A program made the translations under genes and the position numbers. Source: Kitasatospora sp. MAA19 (GTDB taxonomy: Bacteria; Actinomycetota; Actinomycetes; Streptomycetales; Streptomycetaceae). From it: 64,000 nt of DNA. Below are positions 1-7,457 of the stretch, piece by piece. Within the stretch, counting starts at the first letter, position 1, and the number at the start of each line of letters is the position of its first letter. The stretch covers positions 124,001-188,000 of the forward strand of contig NZ_JARXYZ010000015.1 in NCBI RefSeq assembly GCF_029894125.1. Direction: 5' to 3'. The notes beneath the pieces are model-generated. The model did not search any database. It saw only the letters and a program-made list of their open reading frames with translations, and was not told the DNA's origin.

Positions 1-200
1 GCGAGCTGCTGGTCCAGGCGGTCCACCAGGAAGTGGTGCAGCGCCGCCGTGGTGGCGAGGCCGACCGCGGCGCAGGTGACCACCAGCAGCACCAGCAGGC
101 CGGCGATCAGCCGGGCCCGCAGCGTACGCGGCAGCAGCCGGGCGGCCCGGGCCCGCGGCGTGCGCGCGACCGGGCCGCCGCTCACGGGGCCGCCGTTCAC
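1..200 (-). CDS. Sensor histidine kinase, N-terminal part (runs off left edge)
   Basis: Reading frame on the minus strand that starts with GTG at 200 and stays open to the window edge (66 codons visible). The GTG overlaps the stop of the response regulator (GTGA), so the two are translationally coupled. The visible part has a short Arg/Pro-rich cytoplasmic leader and then one clear hydrophobic helix (LIAGLLVLLVVTCAAVGLA), followed by a segment (LHHFLVDRLDQQL) typical of the start of the extracytoplasmic sensor loop of OmpR-partner kinases. Catalytic domains lie outside the window, so the kinase call rests on context and topology. Confidence 0.8.
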   Translation of the reverse strand, partial: MNGGPVSGGPVARTPRARAARLLPRTLRARLIAGLLVLLVVTCAAVGLATTAALHHFLVDRLDQQL

Positions 201-913
201 GGGGCCGCCTTGATCAGGTAGCCGGCACCGCGCACCGTGTGGATCATCGGCGTCCGGCCCGCGTCCAGCTTCTTGCGCAGATAGCTGATGTACAGCTCGA
301 CCACGTGCGCCTGCCCGCCGAAGTCGTACGACCAGACGGCGTCCAGGATCTGCGCCTTGCTGAGCACCTGCCGCGGGTGGTGCATGAGGTGGGCGAGCAG
401 CGCGTACTCGGTCGGGCTGAGGTCGATCACCTCGCCGCCCCGGGTGACCTCGCGGGCCTGGTCGTCGAGGACGAGGTCGCCGAGCACCAGGGCGTGCGCG
501 GGCGGCTGCCGCGACGCCCCCGGCGGGGCGGCGCGGCGCAGCAGTCCGCGCAGCCGGACCACCACCTCGGCCAGGCTGAACGGCTTGGTCACGTAGTCGT
601 CGCCGCCCGCCGCGATGCCTGCGATCCGGTCCTCGACGGCGTCCCGGGCGGTGAGGAAGAGCACCCGGACCTCGGGCTGCTCGGCATGGATGCGGCGCAG
701 CACCTCCATGCCGTCGAGGTCGGGAAGCATCATGTCGAGCACCACGGCGTGCGGGCGCCAGGCCGCCGCGGCCCGTACGGCGGCCAGGCCGGTGGTCTCG
801 CCCACCGCCTGCCAGCCCTCGTAGCGGACCGCGCCGCAGACCACCTCCACCAGGTCCGGTTCGTCATCGACGACGAGGACCCGCCAGTCCCGCCGGTCGG
901 CGCTGTCGTCCAT
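197..913 (-). CDS. OmpR/PhoB-family response regulator
   Basis: Two-domain DNA-binding response regulator of about 238 residues. The N-terminal receiver has the acidic pocket (VLVVDDEPD), the phosphoacceptor Asp in VVLDMMLPDLDG, the conserved Thr/Lys region (FLTARD and DDYVTKPF), and the C-terminal winged helix ends in the typical HTVRGAGYLI. I chose the ATG at 913 over an upstream ATG at 949 because GAGGGAG sits a few bases before it. It forms an operon with the kinase at the left edge and is divergent from the flavin electron-transfer operon, which it probably regulates (inference). Tandem OmpR-type half-sites lie in the intergenic region. Confidence 0.92.
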   Translation of the reverse strand: MDDSADRRDWRVLVVDDEPDLVEVVCGAVRYEGWQAVGETTGLAAVRAAAAWRPHAVVLDMMLPDLDGMEVLRRIHAEQPEVRVLFLTARDAVEDRIAGIAAGGDDYVTKPFSLAEVVVRLRGLLRRAAPPGASRQPPAHALVLGDLVLDDQAREVTRGGEVIDLSPTEYALLAHLMHHPRQVLSKAQILDAVWSYDFGGQAHVVELYISYLRKKLDAGRTPMIHTVRGAGYLIKAAP

Positions 914-1059
914 GGTGCTCCCTCGGTGCGCGTGGTCGGCCGGGTTCATCCTGCCCGTCCCTGATGAGAAGGCCGTGAGACCCCGGGCCGCCCGTGGCGG
1001 CCGTCACAGCCACGCTGACCTGCGACGACGTGCCCGAGAGGGGTGAAGGCGGCGGGCCC

Positions 1060-1081
1060 GGTTCAGAGCCGGTTCAGAGGT
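1060..1081. promoter_or_regulatory. Tandem 11-bp direct repeat, candidate OmpR-type site
   Basis: GGTTCAGAG occurs at 1060-1068 and again at 1071-1079, a period of 11 bp (one helical turn), as OmpR/PhoP-type regulators use. It sits about 65 bp upstream of the ferric-reductase-like gene and 150 bp from the divergent response regulator gene. Binding by the adjacent regulator is inference. Confidence 0.5.
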
Positions 1082-1142
1082 TCGGCTGCGATCGTGGTGC
1101 GCCCCGGCGGTGCTCGCCCGCCGGGCCCGAAGGAGGATACCG

Positions 1143-2498
1143 ATGGCCACCGCCGCCCCGCCGAGACCCGCCGCCCGCACGCACCGGGCGGCTCCCCGCC
1201 GCCCGGCCGCCGCCCGGCCGGCCGCAGTGCTGTGCCTGATCGTCGCCGGCGCGCTCGGCGTCCTCGCGCTGTGGTGGTCCGACACCCCGGTGGTCGCCGG
1301 CGCGGCCGCCTGGCTGACCGGGGCGGGCCGGATCACCGGTCTGCTCGCCGGGTACGCGGCGCCGGTGCTGCTCCTGCTGATGGCGCGGCTCCCGCTGCTG
1401 GAGCGCGGCGTCGGCGCCGACCGGCTGGCCCGCTGGCACGCCTTCGGCGGACGCTGGCTGGTGGCCCTGGTGACGGTGCACGTGCTGTCGATCGTCTGGG
1501 GGTACGCGCTGACGGACGGTCGCGGCCTGCTCGGCGAGGGCGTCGAGCTCGTCTTCCACTACCCCGAGATGCTCAAGGCCTCGCTGGCCACCCTGCTGAT
1601 GCTGGGCACCGGCGCGGTGTCCGCCCGGGCCGCCCGGCGCCGCTTCTCGTACGAGGCCTGGTACTACCTGCACCTGGCCACCTACCTCGCGGTGGCGCTG
1701 GCCTTCGGCCACCAGCTGGCCACCGGCGCCGACCTCGGCGACGGCCCGGCCCGCGCCGCCTGGTACGCCCTCTACCTCGGCACCGCCGCCCTGCTCGGCT
1801 GGTACCGGCTGGCGCGGCCGTGGCTGCTCGACCGCCGGCACCGCCTGCGGGTGGCCGAGGTCCGTCCGGAGGGGCCGGGCGTGGTGTCGCTCTTCCTGAC
1901 CGGCCGGCGGCTGGACGAACTCCGGGCCGAGCCGGGCCAGTTCTTCCGCCTGCAGTTCCAGGCGCCCGGCCTGCGGTGGGCCGCCAACCCGTACTCGCTG
2001 TCCGCGCCGCCGCGCCCGGACTTCCTGCGCTTCACGGTCAAGGACCTCGGCGGACACAGCGCCGCCGTGGCAGCGCTGCGCCCTGGCACCCCGGTGCGCG
2101 CCGAGGGCCCGTACGGGGCGTTCACCGGGCGGCTGCAGCGGCGGCGCCGGGTGCTGCTGCTCGGGGCGGGGGTGGGGATCACCCCGCTGCGGGCGCTGTT
2201 CGAGACGCTGCCGGGCGAGCTGACCCTGGTCCAGCGGGCCGGGCGCCCGGAGGACGTGCTGTTCCGGGCCGAGCTGGCGGAGGTCGCCCGGCGGCGGGGC
2301 GCCGTGGTGCACGAACTGGTCGGCCCGCGGGAGCGGATCGGCGACCTCGGCACCGCGCTCGCCCGGCTCGTCCCCGACCTCGCCGAGCACGAGGTCTACC
2401 TGTGCGGGCCGGACCCGCTGGCCGAGGAGGCCGTCCGCTCGCTGCGGGCCGCCGGAGTACGGGCGGGGCGCATCCACCGCGAGTCCTTCGTGCTCTGA
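1143..2498 (+). CDS. Ferric-reductase-like membrane flavoprotein (FAD/NAD(P)H oxidoreductase)
   Basis: Membrane oxidoreductase of 451 residues, expected to move electrons from NAD(P)H through FAD and haem across the membrane. The N-terminal half has about six hydrophobic helices with histidines placed for haem binding (RWHAFGG, VTVHVLS, YYLHLATY, FGHQLATG). The C-terminal half is a ferredoxin-NADP reductase module: FAD motif NPYSLS, nucleotide loop GAGVGITP, and the closing YLCGPDPL. The ATG at 1143 is preceded by GAAGGAGG; an upstream in-frame start at 1110 has no such site. It is the first gene of an operon with an FMN-binding protein and ApbE, so the likely electron acceptor is the covalently flavinylated partner. 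Confidence 0.88.
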   Translation: MATAAPPRPAARTHRAAPRRPAAARPAAVLCLIVAGALGVLALWWSDTPVVAGAAAWLTGAGRITGLLAGYAAPVLLLLMARLPLLERGVGADRLARWHAFGGRWLVALVTVHVLSIVWGYALTDGRGLLGEGVELVFHYPEMLKASLATLLMLGTGAVSARAARRRFSYEAWYYLHLATYLAVALAFGHQLATGADLGDGPARAAWYALYLGTAALLGWYRLARPWLLDRRHRLRVAEVRPEGPGVVSLFLTGRRLDELRAEPGQFFRLQFQAPGLRWAANPYSLSAPPRPDFLRFTVKDLGGHSAAVAALRPGTPVRAEGPYGAFTGRLQRRRRVLLLGAGVGITPLRALFETLPGELTLVQRAGRPEDVLFRAELAEVARRRGAVVHELVGPRERIGDLGTALARLVPDLAEHEVYLCGPDPLAEEAVRSLRAAGVRAGRIHRESFVL

Positions 2499-2577
2499 AC
2501 CCGCCGGGACCGCCCAATCCGCCCGCCCGATCCGCCCGCCTGATCCGCCCGCCCCTCCGGACCCCGAGGAGTCCCCC

Positions 2578-3102
2578 ATGCGCCGAGCCGTCGTCACCAG
2601 CGCCGCCACCGCTGCCGGAGTCGTCCTGCTGCTCTCCCTCAAACCGCACGACGCCGCCGGGCCCGCGCCGGTGATCAGCTCCACCGGCGGGTCCGGCAGT
2701 TCGTCAGGCGCTGTCACAGGCTCCTCCGGGGCCGCCTCGGGAGCCTCCGACGCCTCCGCGGCGCCGTCGGGCTCCGCCTCCGCACCCGCCGCGTCCGGTG
2801 CGGGCGGTGCGTCCGGTGCGGGCGGCACCCGGAAGGTCGCCGGCGACGCCGTGAACACCCGCTACGGGCCGGTCCAGGTCGAGGTCACCCTCGCCGGCAG
2901 CCGGATCACCGCCGTCGACGTCGTCAAGTACCCCACCGAGGACCGCCGGGACCGCGCGATCAACAGCACCGCGCTGCCGCTGCTCAACCAGGAGGCGATA
3001 GCCGCGCAGAGCGCCCAGGTCGACGTGGTCAGCGGCGCGACCTTCACCAGCGACGGCTACGTCCGGTCCCTGCAGAGCGCGCTCGACCGCGCCGGGCGGT
3101 GA
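2578..3102 (+). CDS. Exported FMN-binding (flavinylated) protein
   Basis: Protein of 174 residues: a hydrophobic export/anchor segment (about 8-22), a Ser/Gly/Ala-rich linker to about residue 85, then an FMN-binding domain (PF04205 type). The flavinylation motif is visible as SGATFTS (152-158); in this family the last Thr of S-G-A-T-x-T is esterified to FMN by ApbE. Placed between the ferric-reductase-like gene and apbE, it is the likely extracytoplasmic electron carrier. Its final acceptor is not shown by the sequence. The stop at 3100-3102 lies 3 bases before the apbE start. Confidence 0.9.
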   Translation: MRRAVVTSAATAAGVVLLLSLKPHDAAGPAPVISSTGGSGSSSGAVTGSSGAASGASDASAAPSGSASAPAASGAGGASGAGGTRKVAGDAVNTRYGPVQVEVTLAGSRITAVDVVKYPTEDRRDRAINSTALPLLNQEAIAAQSAQVDVVSGATFTSDGYVRSLQSALDRAGR

Positions 3103-3105
3103 GGC

Positions 3106-3891
3106 GTGGTGCTCCGCCACGCCGAGCCCGTCATGGGCACCGTCTTCTCGATCGCCGTCCGCGATCCCGGCCCGGACACGCCGGCCGTCCTGCGCCGGAT
3201 CGCCGACCGGCTGCACCGGATCGACGCGGTGTTCTCGCCCTACCGGCCGGACAGCGACATCAGCCGCCTCGACCGCGGCGAACTCGCCCTCTCCGCCTGC
3301 GATCCCGAGGTCCACACCGTCCTGGCGGCCTGTCGCGAGGTCGCCGCGCAGACCGACGGCTACTTCACCGCGCGGCCCGGCGACCGGCTCGACCCCAGCG
3401 GCTGGGTGAAGGGCTGGGCGGTCGAGGAAGCGGCCGCTCTGCTGCGCGCCGCCGGGGCGCGGCAGTACTGCGTCAGCGGCGGCGGGGACGTGCAGACCGC
3501 CGGCGGGCCCTGGCGGATCGGCGTCGCCCACCCGCTGCGGCCGGACTCGCTCGCCGCCGTCCTGGGCGGCGACGACCTCGCGGTGGCCACCTCCGGCACC
3601 GCCGAGCGCGGTGCGCACATCCTCGACCCGCACACCGGCCGCCCGGCGCTCGGCCTCGCCTCGCTGACCCTGGTCGGCGCCCCCGGCACCGGCATCGCCC
3701 ACACCGACGCCTGGGCCACCGCCGCCTTCGCCATGGGCCCCGACCGCGCGCTCGCATGGGCCGCCCGACGCCCCGGCGTCGAGGCCCTCGCCGTCCTGCC
3801 CGACGGCTCCAAGCGCTGGACGCCCGGTCTGCCCCGGCACCTCCCACCGGCCGGCCCCGCCGACTGGCAGCCGACCGCCCCGGCGTCCTGA
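3106..3891 (+). CDS. apbE: FAD:protein FMN transferase (ApbE)
   Basis: Transfers FMN from FAD to a Ser/Thr of a target protein, here almost certainly the FMN-binding protein just upstream (3 bp apart). Seen: MGTVFSI near the N-terminus, the DPSGWVKGWA segment, SGGGDV, TSGTAERGAHILDP followed by TGRP, and the Mg-site segment HTDAWATAAF. At 261 residues it is shorter than the lipoprotein form (about 320-350) and has no signal peptide or lipobox, so it would act in the cytoplasm unless exported with a partner. GTG start at 3106. Confidence 0.92.
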   Translation: MVLRHAEPVMGTVFSIAVRDPGPDTPAVLRRIADRLHRIDAVFSPYRPDSDISRLDRGELALSACDPEVHTVLAACREVAAQTDGYFTARPGDRLDPSGWVKGWAVEEAAALLRAAGARQYCVSGGGDVQTAGGPWRIGVAHPLRPDSLAAVLGGDDLAVATSGTAERGAHILDPHTGRPALGLASLTLVGAPGTGIAHTDAWATAAFAMGPDRALAWAARRPGVEALAVLPDGSKRWTPGLPRHLPPAGPADWQPTAPAS

Positions 3892-4064
3892 CCTGGGCCC
3901 TTACGCCAACTGCCGTCTAAGCCCCGTCAGTTCACTCCATCAGGTGAAGAACGCGATCATGACTCGTCCGCCCCGACCCCGGTGACCGATAGTGGGACAC
4001 CGATCGGACGCGGACCATCCGCTCCCACCCGAACGCGTGAACGCACGGAAAGAGGCAGTGGCGC

Positions 4065-4598
4065 ATGCTCATTGAGGCCACCCGGCGGATCGACCTCGTC
4101 TTCGCCCTGTTCGACGCCAACCGCAACGGCGTCATCGAGGCCGACGACTTCGACCTGATGACGGACCGCGTGGTCGCGGCCGCCGCCGACTCGGACGAGG
4201 CCGCGAAGACCGCGATCCGCGCCGCCTTCCAGCGCTACTGGGTCACCCTGGCCACCGAGTTGGACACCAACGGCGACGGCGTGATCAGCCGCGAGGAGTT
4301 CAGCGGCTTCGTGCTCTCGCCCGAGCGCTTCGCCCCCACCGCCGGCGAGTTCGCCGACGCGCTCGCCGCACTCGGCGACCCTGACGGCGACGGCCTCATC
4401 GAGCGCCCCCGGTTCGTGGCACTGATGACCGCGATCGGCTTCGAACGCGCCAACATCGACGCCCTCTTCGACGCCTTCGGCCCCACCCCCGAGGACCGCG
4501 TCACGGTCGCCGCCTGGGCCGCCGAGATCCGTGACTTCTACGCCCCGGACAAGGGCGGCATCCCCGCCGACCTCCTGGTCGGCATCCCCGCCGCCTGA
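4065..4598 (+). CDS. EF-hand calcium-binding protein (calerythrin-like)
   Basis: Cytoplasmic Ca-binding protein of 177 residues with three well-formed 12-residue EF loops: DANRNGVIEADD, DTNGDGVISREE and DPDGDGLIERPR, each flanked by predicted helices. A fourth hand near the C-terminus is degenerate (TPEDRVTVAAWA). Length and spacing match calerythrin/sarcoplasmic-type proteins known from actinomycetes. The next gene starts 56 bp downstream on the same strand with its own Shine-Dalgarno, so cotranscription with the enzyme cluster is possible but not proven. Confidence 0.9.
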   Translation: MLIEATRRIDLVFALFDANRNGVIEADDFDLMTDRVVAAAADSDEAAKTAIRAAFQRYWVTLATELDTNGDGVISREEFSGFVLSPERFAPTAGEFADALAALGDPDGDGLIERPRFVALMTAIGFERANIDALFDAFGPTPEDRVTVAAWAAEIRDFYAPDKGGIPADLLVGIPAA

Positions 4599-4654
4599 CC
4601 CGGGCCTCGCCCGCAACCGCAACCGCGGACCGGACGCACCAGCGAAGGAGCAAG

Positions 4655-5731
4655 GTGAAACCTGTTGTCGCACTCGCCGTGGGCAGGGGAACGGGCGCGG
4701 AACTCTCGACCGTCTTCGAACGGACCCTGAGCCGGATCGCGGGCCTGTACGACACCGGGATCGAGCTCGTCCGCTCCCCTCGGACCTACCACTCCTACGT
4801 GTCGCTCAAGGAGGAGGTGACGGACACCGAGCAGATCCGGCGACTCACCGAGGAGGACGCCGCGCACTACGAACGGTTCTGCCGGGAGCAGGCCCGGCGC
4901 GGCACACCGGCCGTCTTCCGCACGGCCATGAACGCCCAGTCGCTCTACCTGGTGCGCCAACGCCTGCAGGCCGTCAAGGTCGAGCCGATCGCCGCCGGCG
5001 ACGCCGCCCTGCTGCTGATCCGGGACGAGGCCCAGGGCTTCTACACCGGGGAGAACCTGCACTCCCCCGGCGTGGTCACCCGCACCATGGAGTTCAGCCG
5101 GGAGATCACCGCGAAGGTCCTCGAATTCGCCCTCCGGCGCGCCCGGCGGGAGTGGCCCGACGACGGACCGGCCCAGATCGTCATGGCCTACAAGTTCCAC
5201 CTGCTGGACGGCGCCCTGGACCGCTGGGTCTCCGAGATCTCCCGCCGACTCGGCATGGAGGTACGGCTGTTCCAGCCCGACACGGTGAACCGCAACCTGA
5301 TCACGCACGGCCTCGCCGACCGCACGGTGATCGTGGCGGGCAACGAGTGGGCCGACATCATGCACGTCGTCCTGCTCGACCGGTTCGGCGCCGAGCGGCA
5401 GGAGAACCGCTGCACGGAGAACGTCCATCTCCACCCGGAGCTACGGGAGTTGGTCGAGTACCAGACCGTGCACGGATCCGCCGACGACCTCGCCGGGAAG
5501 GACACCGTCAACCCCACCGCCACCCTGCGCGCCGCCGCTCTGATCGCCCAACGACACGCGGGCTGCCCGGGTGCCGTGGCCGCCGTCGAGCAGGCACTGC
5601 ACGCCGCCGAGGAGAAGGGCATCCGCACGCCCGACCTCGGCGGACGGCACTCCACCACCGCCGTGGTCGACGCGGTGCTCGCCGCACTCGACGGCCGGGC
5701 CCCCGACACCGCGCCGACGGCCCGGCCGTGA
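4655..5731 (+). CDS. Divergent isocitrate/isopropylmalate dehydrogenase-family protein
   Basis: Beta-decarboxylating dehydrogenase fold, 358 residues. Family landmarks are recognisable: N-terminal nucleotide/substrate loop (GRGTGAEL), the catalytic Tyr segment (IRDEAQGFYTGENL), the catalytic Lys segment (AYKFHLLDG), the metal-site segment (GNEWADIMHVV), the adenine loop (NPTATLRAAAL) and the C-terminal RTPDLGG. Differences from true isocitrate or isopropylmalate dehydrogenases are clear: the third substrate Arg (NLRP) reads KVEP and the second metal Asp (usually GDILSD) reads ADIMHV. The substrate is therefore probably not a canonical malate/isocitrate. GTG start with AAGGAG upstream; its TGA overlaps the next start. 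Confidence 0.75.
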   Translation: MKPVVALAVGRGTGAELSTVFERTLSRIAGLYDTGIELVRSPRTYHSYVSLKEEVTDTEQIRRLTEEDAAHYERFCREQARRGTPAVFRTAMNAQSLYLVRQRLQAVKVEPIAAGDAALLLIRDEAQGFYTGENLHSPGVVTRTMEFSREITAKVLEFALRRARREWPDDGPAQIVMAYKFHLLDGALDRWVSEISRRLGMEVRLFQPDTVNRNLITHGLADRTVIVAGNEWADIMHVVLLDRFGAERQENRCTENVHLHPELRELVEYQTVHGSADDLAGKDTVNPTATLRAAALIAQRHAGCPGAVAAVEQALHAAEEKGIRTPDLGGRHSTTAVVDAVLAALDGRAPDTAPTARP

Positions 5732-6525
5732 GCGCCACGACGGACCGGCCGGCAACGGACCAGCAGGGAACGGACCAGCAGGCAACGGACCAGCCGGCAA
5801 CGGACCAGCCGGCGACGAACCGCGACGCGACGGCCGGCGCCGCCACGGACCGCACCGCGACGGACCGGACCGCGCTGGTCGTCGTCGACCTGCAGAACGA
5901 CTTCTGCGCCGGCCCTGTCGCCGCCGCCCGCTACCCCGGCGACCCGGCGCGGCTCGCCACCGTGGCGGCGAACACCGCCCGCGCCGTCAAGGCCGCCCGG
6001 GCACACGGCATCGAGGTCCTCCACGTCCGCTTCCTCGGCGACCCCGAGCACCAGGGCGCCAGTTGGCGCCACCGCGACGCGGCCCTCGGCAAGCGCCCCA
6101 AGTGCCTGGACGGCAGCTGGGGCGCCCAGTTCCACGCCGTGGCGCCCGTGCCCGGCGAGGCCGTCTTCACCAAGCTCGCCTGCTTCGACGCCTTCCTCAG
6201 CGACGGCTTCGAGGCCCACCTCGCCCGCCGCGACGTCCACCACCTGGTGTTCACGGGCGTGTTCGCCGACGTCTGCGTCGACAGCTCCGCGCGCACCGCC
6301 TTCCAGAAGGGCTTCCACGTGACGGTGCTCAGCGACTGCACCGCCGCCCTGCACCTGTCCGACGACACCGTCCTGCGGTTCATGCGCCGGGTCTACGGCG
6401 CCCGCGTCACCACCCACGACCGATCCGCCGTCTGGTCACGGCTTCCCGAAGTCTCCGAACAGCAGGAGGGACCATGGCCGCCGCGGCCCGAACCCGTACC
6501 GGCGTCGACGAGGGCGTCGGACTGA
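5728..6525 (+). CDS. Isochorismatase-family cysteine hydrolase with repeat-rich N-terminus
   Basis: Hydrolase of the isochorismatase/nicotinamidase fold (amide or enol-ether hydrolysis). The catalytic Asp is in VVVDLQNDFC, a conserved Lys in FTKLACFDAF, and the nucleophile Cys in FADVCVDSS, completing the D-K-C triad. The GTG at 5728 overlaps the previous stop (GTGA). Residues 5-30 are tandem TDQ[PQ]A pentapeptides encoded by 15-bp DNA repeats, so about 50 residues precede the fold; the family normally starts close to the VVVDLQ strand. The 3' end overlaps the methyltransferase gene by 52 bp. Role in the preceding dehydrogenase pathway is inferred from coupling only. Confidence 0.85.
   Translation: MSATTDRPATDQQGTDQQATDQPATDQPATNRDATAGAATDRTATDRTALVVVDLQNDFCAGPVAAARYPGDPARLATVAANTARAVKAARAHGIEVLHVRFLGDPEHQGASWRHRDAALGKRPKCLDGSWGAQFHAVAPVPGEAVFTKLACFDAFLSDGFEAHLARRDVHHLVFTGVFADVCVDSSARTAFQKGFHVTVLSDCTAALHLSDDTVLRFMRRVYGARVTTHDRSAVWSRLPEVSEQQEGPWPPRPEPVPASTRASD
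5740..5814 (+). repeat. Coding 15-bp tandem repeat (five units)
   Basis: Five in-frame 15-bp units beginning ACGGACC (5740, 5755, 5770, 5785, 5800) with a decayed sixth to 5829. They encode TDRPA, TDQQG, TDQQA, TDQPA, TDQPA at the N-terminus of the cysteine hydrolase. Copy number may vary between strains. Confidence 0.85.
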
Positions 6526-7361
6526 CCGCCCTGATGGTCGCCGCCGCCCGGGCGATCGAGACCCACCGTTCCGACGCCCTCACCCGGGACGACTACGCCG
6601 AGCACTTCGTCCGCGCCGTCCCGGCGACCGCGGACTGGCCGCTCCACCCCCGGGACGTCCCGGACGGCGAGGCCGACCCGCTCTGGGGGCGGCTCGGCCG
6701 CTACCTCGCCCTGCGGACCAGGGCGTTGGACGACCAGCTGCTCTGGTCCGCCCACCTCGGCGCCCGCCAGGTGGTCCTGCTCGGCGCCGGCCTGGACTCC
6801 CGGGCCTTCCGGCTCGACTGGCCGCCCGGCCTGGCCGTCTTCGAACTCGACCGGCCCGAGGTCCTCGCGTTCAAGCAGCGCGTCCTCGACCGGCTCGACG
6901 CCCGGCCCACGGCGCGCCGCGTACCCGTGGCCGTCGACCTGCGCCTCGACTGGGCCGACGCCCTCACCTCGGCCGGCTTCGACCCCGCCGAGTCGACCGC
7001 CTGGCTCGCCGAGGGCCTGCTGCGCTACCTGCCCGGCGCCGCCGAGCGGCGGCTCGTCGCCACCCTCGACCGCCTCAGTGCCGCCACCAGCACCCTGGCG
7101 TACGAGGCCGTGATCGGGCCGGAGCCCGCGGCGGTCCGCGACAACCCCGTCTACACCGCCGCCCGTGAGCGGATCGGCGTCGACCTGCTCGCCCTGTTCG
7201 ACGCCGACCCCCGCCCCGACACCGCCGCCGATCTCACCGCCCGCGGCTGGTCCACCACCGCCCACACCCCGTTCGAGTTCACCCGCCACTACGGTCGCGG
7301 CCCCCGCCCCGAACCCCACGACGCCCTCGCCGCCAACCGCTGGGTCTTCGCCACCAGGTGA
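6474..7361 (+). CDS. Class I SAM-dependent methyltransferase (LCMT/TIGR00027 type)
   Basis: Methyltransferase of 295 residues in the leucine-carboxyl-methyltransferase-like family common in mycobacteria and streptomycetes. Seen: N-terminal GVGLTALMVAAARAIE, the SAM-binding loop VVLLGAGLDSRAFRLDW, the acidic residue ending strand 2 (VFELDRPEVL), and the family motif TAWLAEGLLRYLP. ATG at 6474 has GCAGGAGGG just upstream. It overlaps the cysteine hydrolase gene by 52 bp, so the two are cotranscribed. The acceptor is unknown; O-methylation of a carboxylate or hydroxyl product of the upstream enzymes is a reasonable inference. Confidence 0.85.
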   Translation: MAAAARTRTGVDEGVGLTALMVAAARAIETHRSDALTRDDYAEHFVRAVPATADWPLHPRDVPDGEADPLWGRLGRYLALRTRALDDQLLWSAHLGARQVVLLGAGLDSRAFRLDWPPGLAVFELDRPEVLAFKQRVLDRLDARPTARRVPVAVDLRLDWADALTSAGFDPAESTAWLAEGLLRYLPGAAERRLVATLDRLSAATSTLAYEAVIGPEPAAVRDNPVYTAARERIGVDLLALFDADPRPDTAADLTARGWSTTAHTPFEFTRHYGRGPRPEPHDALAANRWVFATR

Positions 7362-7391
7362 CGCCCCGCCCGACGGGGCCACACCTACTTT

Positions 7392-7455
7392 TCGTCATCT
7401 TGACGAGATCCGATCGGCACCTTTATCGTCTTCATGACGAGAAGAGGTGCCGATC
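7392..7455 (+). promoter_or_regulatory. Promoter with two 15-bp palindromes and a nested inverted repeat
   Basis: A -35-like TTGACG (7400-7405) and a -10-like TTATCG (7423-7428), 17 bp apart, precede the SPFH gene. Palindrome 1, TCGTCATCTTGACGA (7392-7406), covers the -35; palindrome 2, TCGTCTTCATGACGA (7426-7440), lies at the start point. Their centres are 34 bp apart. In addition GATCGGCACCT (7412-7422) and its exact complement AGGTGCCGATC (7445-7455) bracket palindrome 2. This is the layout of a repressor-controlled promoter; the regulator is not identified. Confidence 0.7.
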
Positions 7456-7457
7456 CC

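Noticed and set aside
1074-2858. 594-codon minus-strand frame opposite the ferric-reductase-like gene
   Set aside because: Pro/Gly/Arg-rich antisense shadow; no motif and no Shine-Dalgarno.
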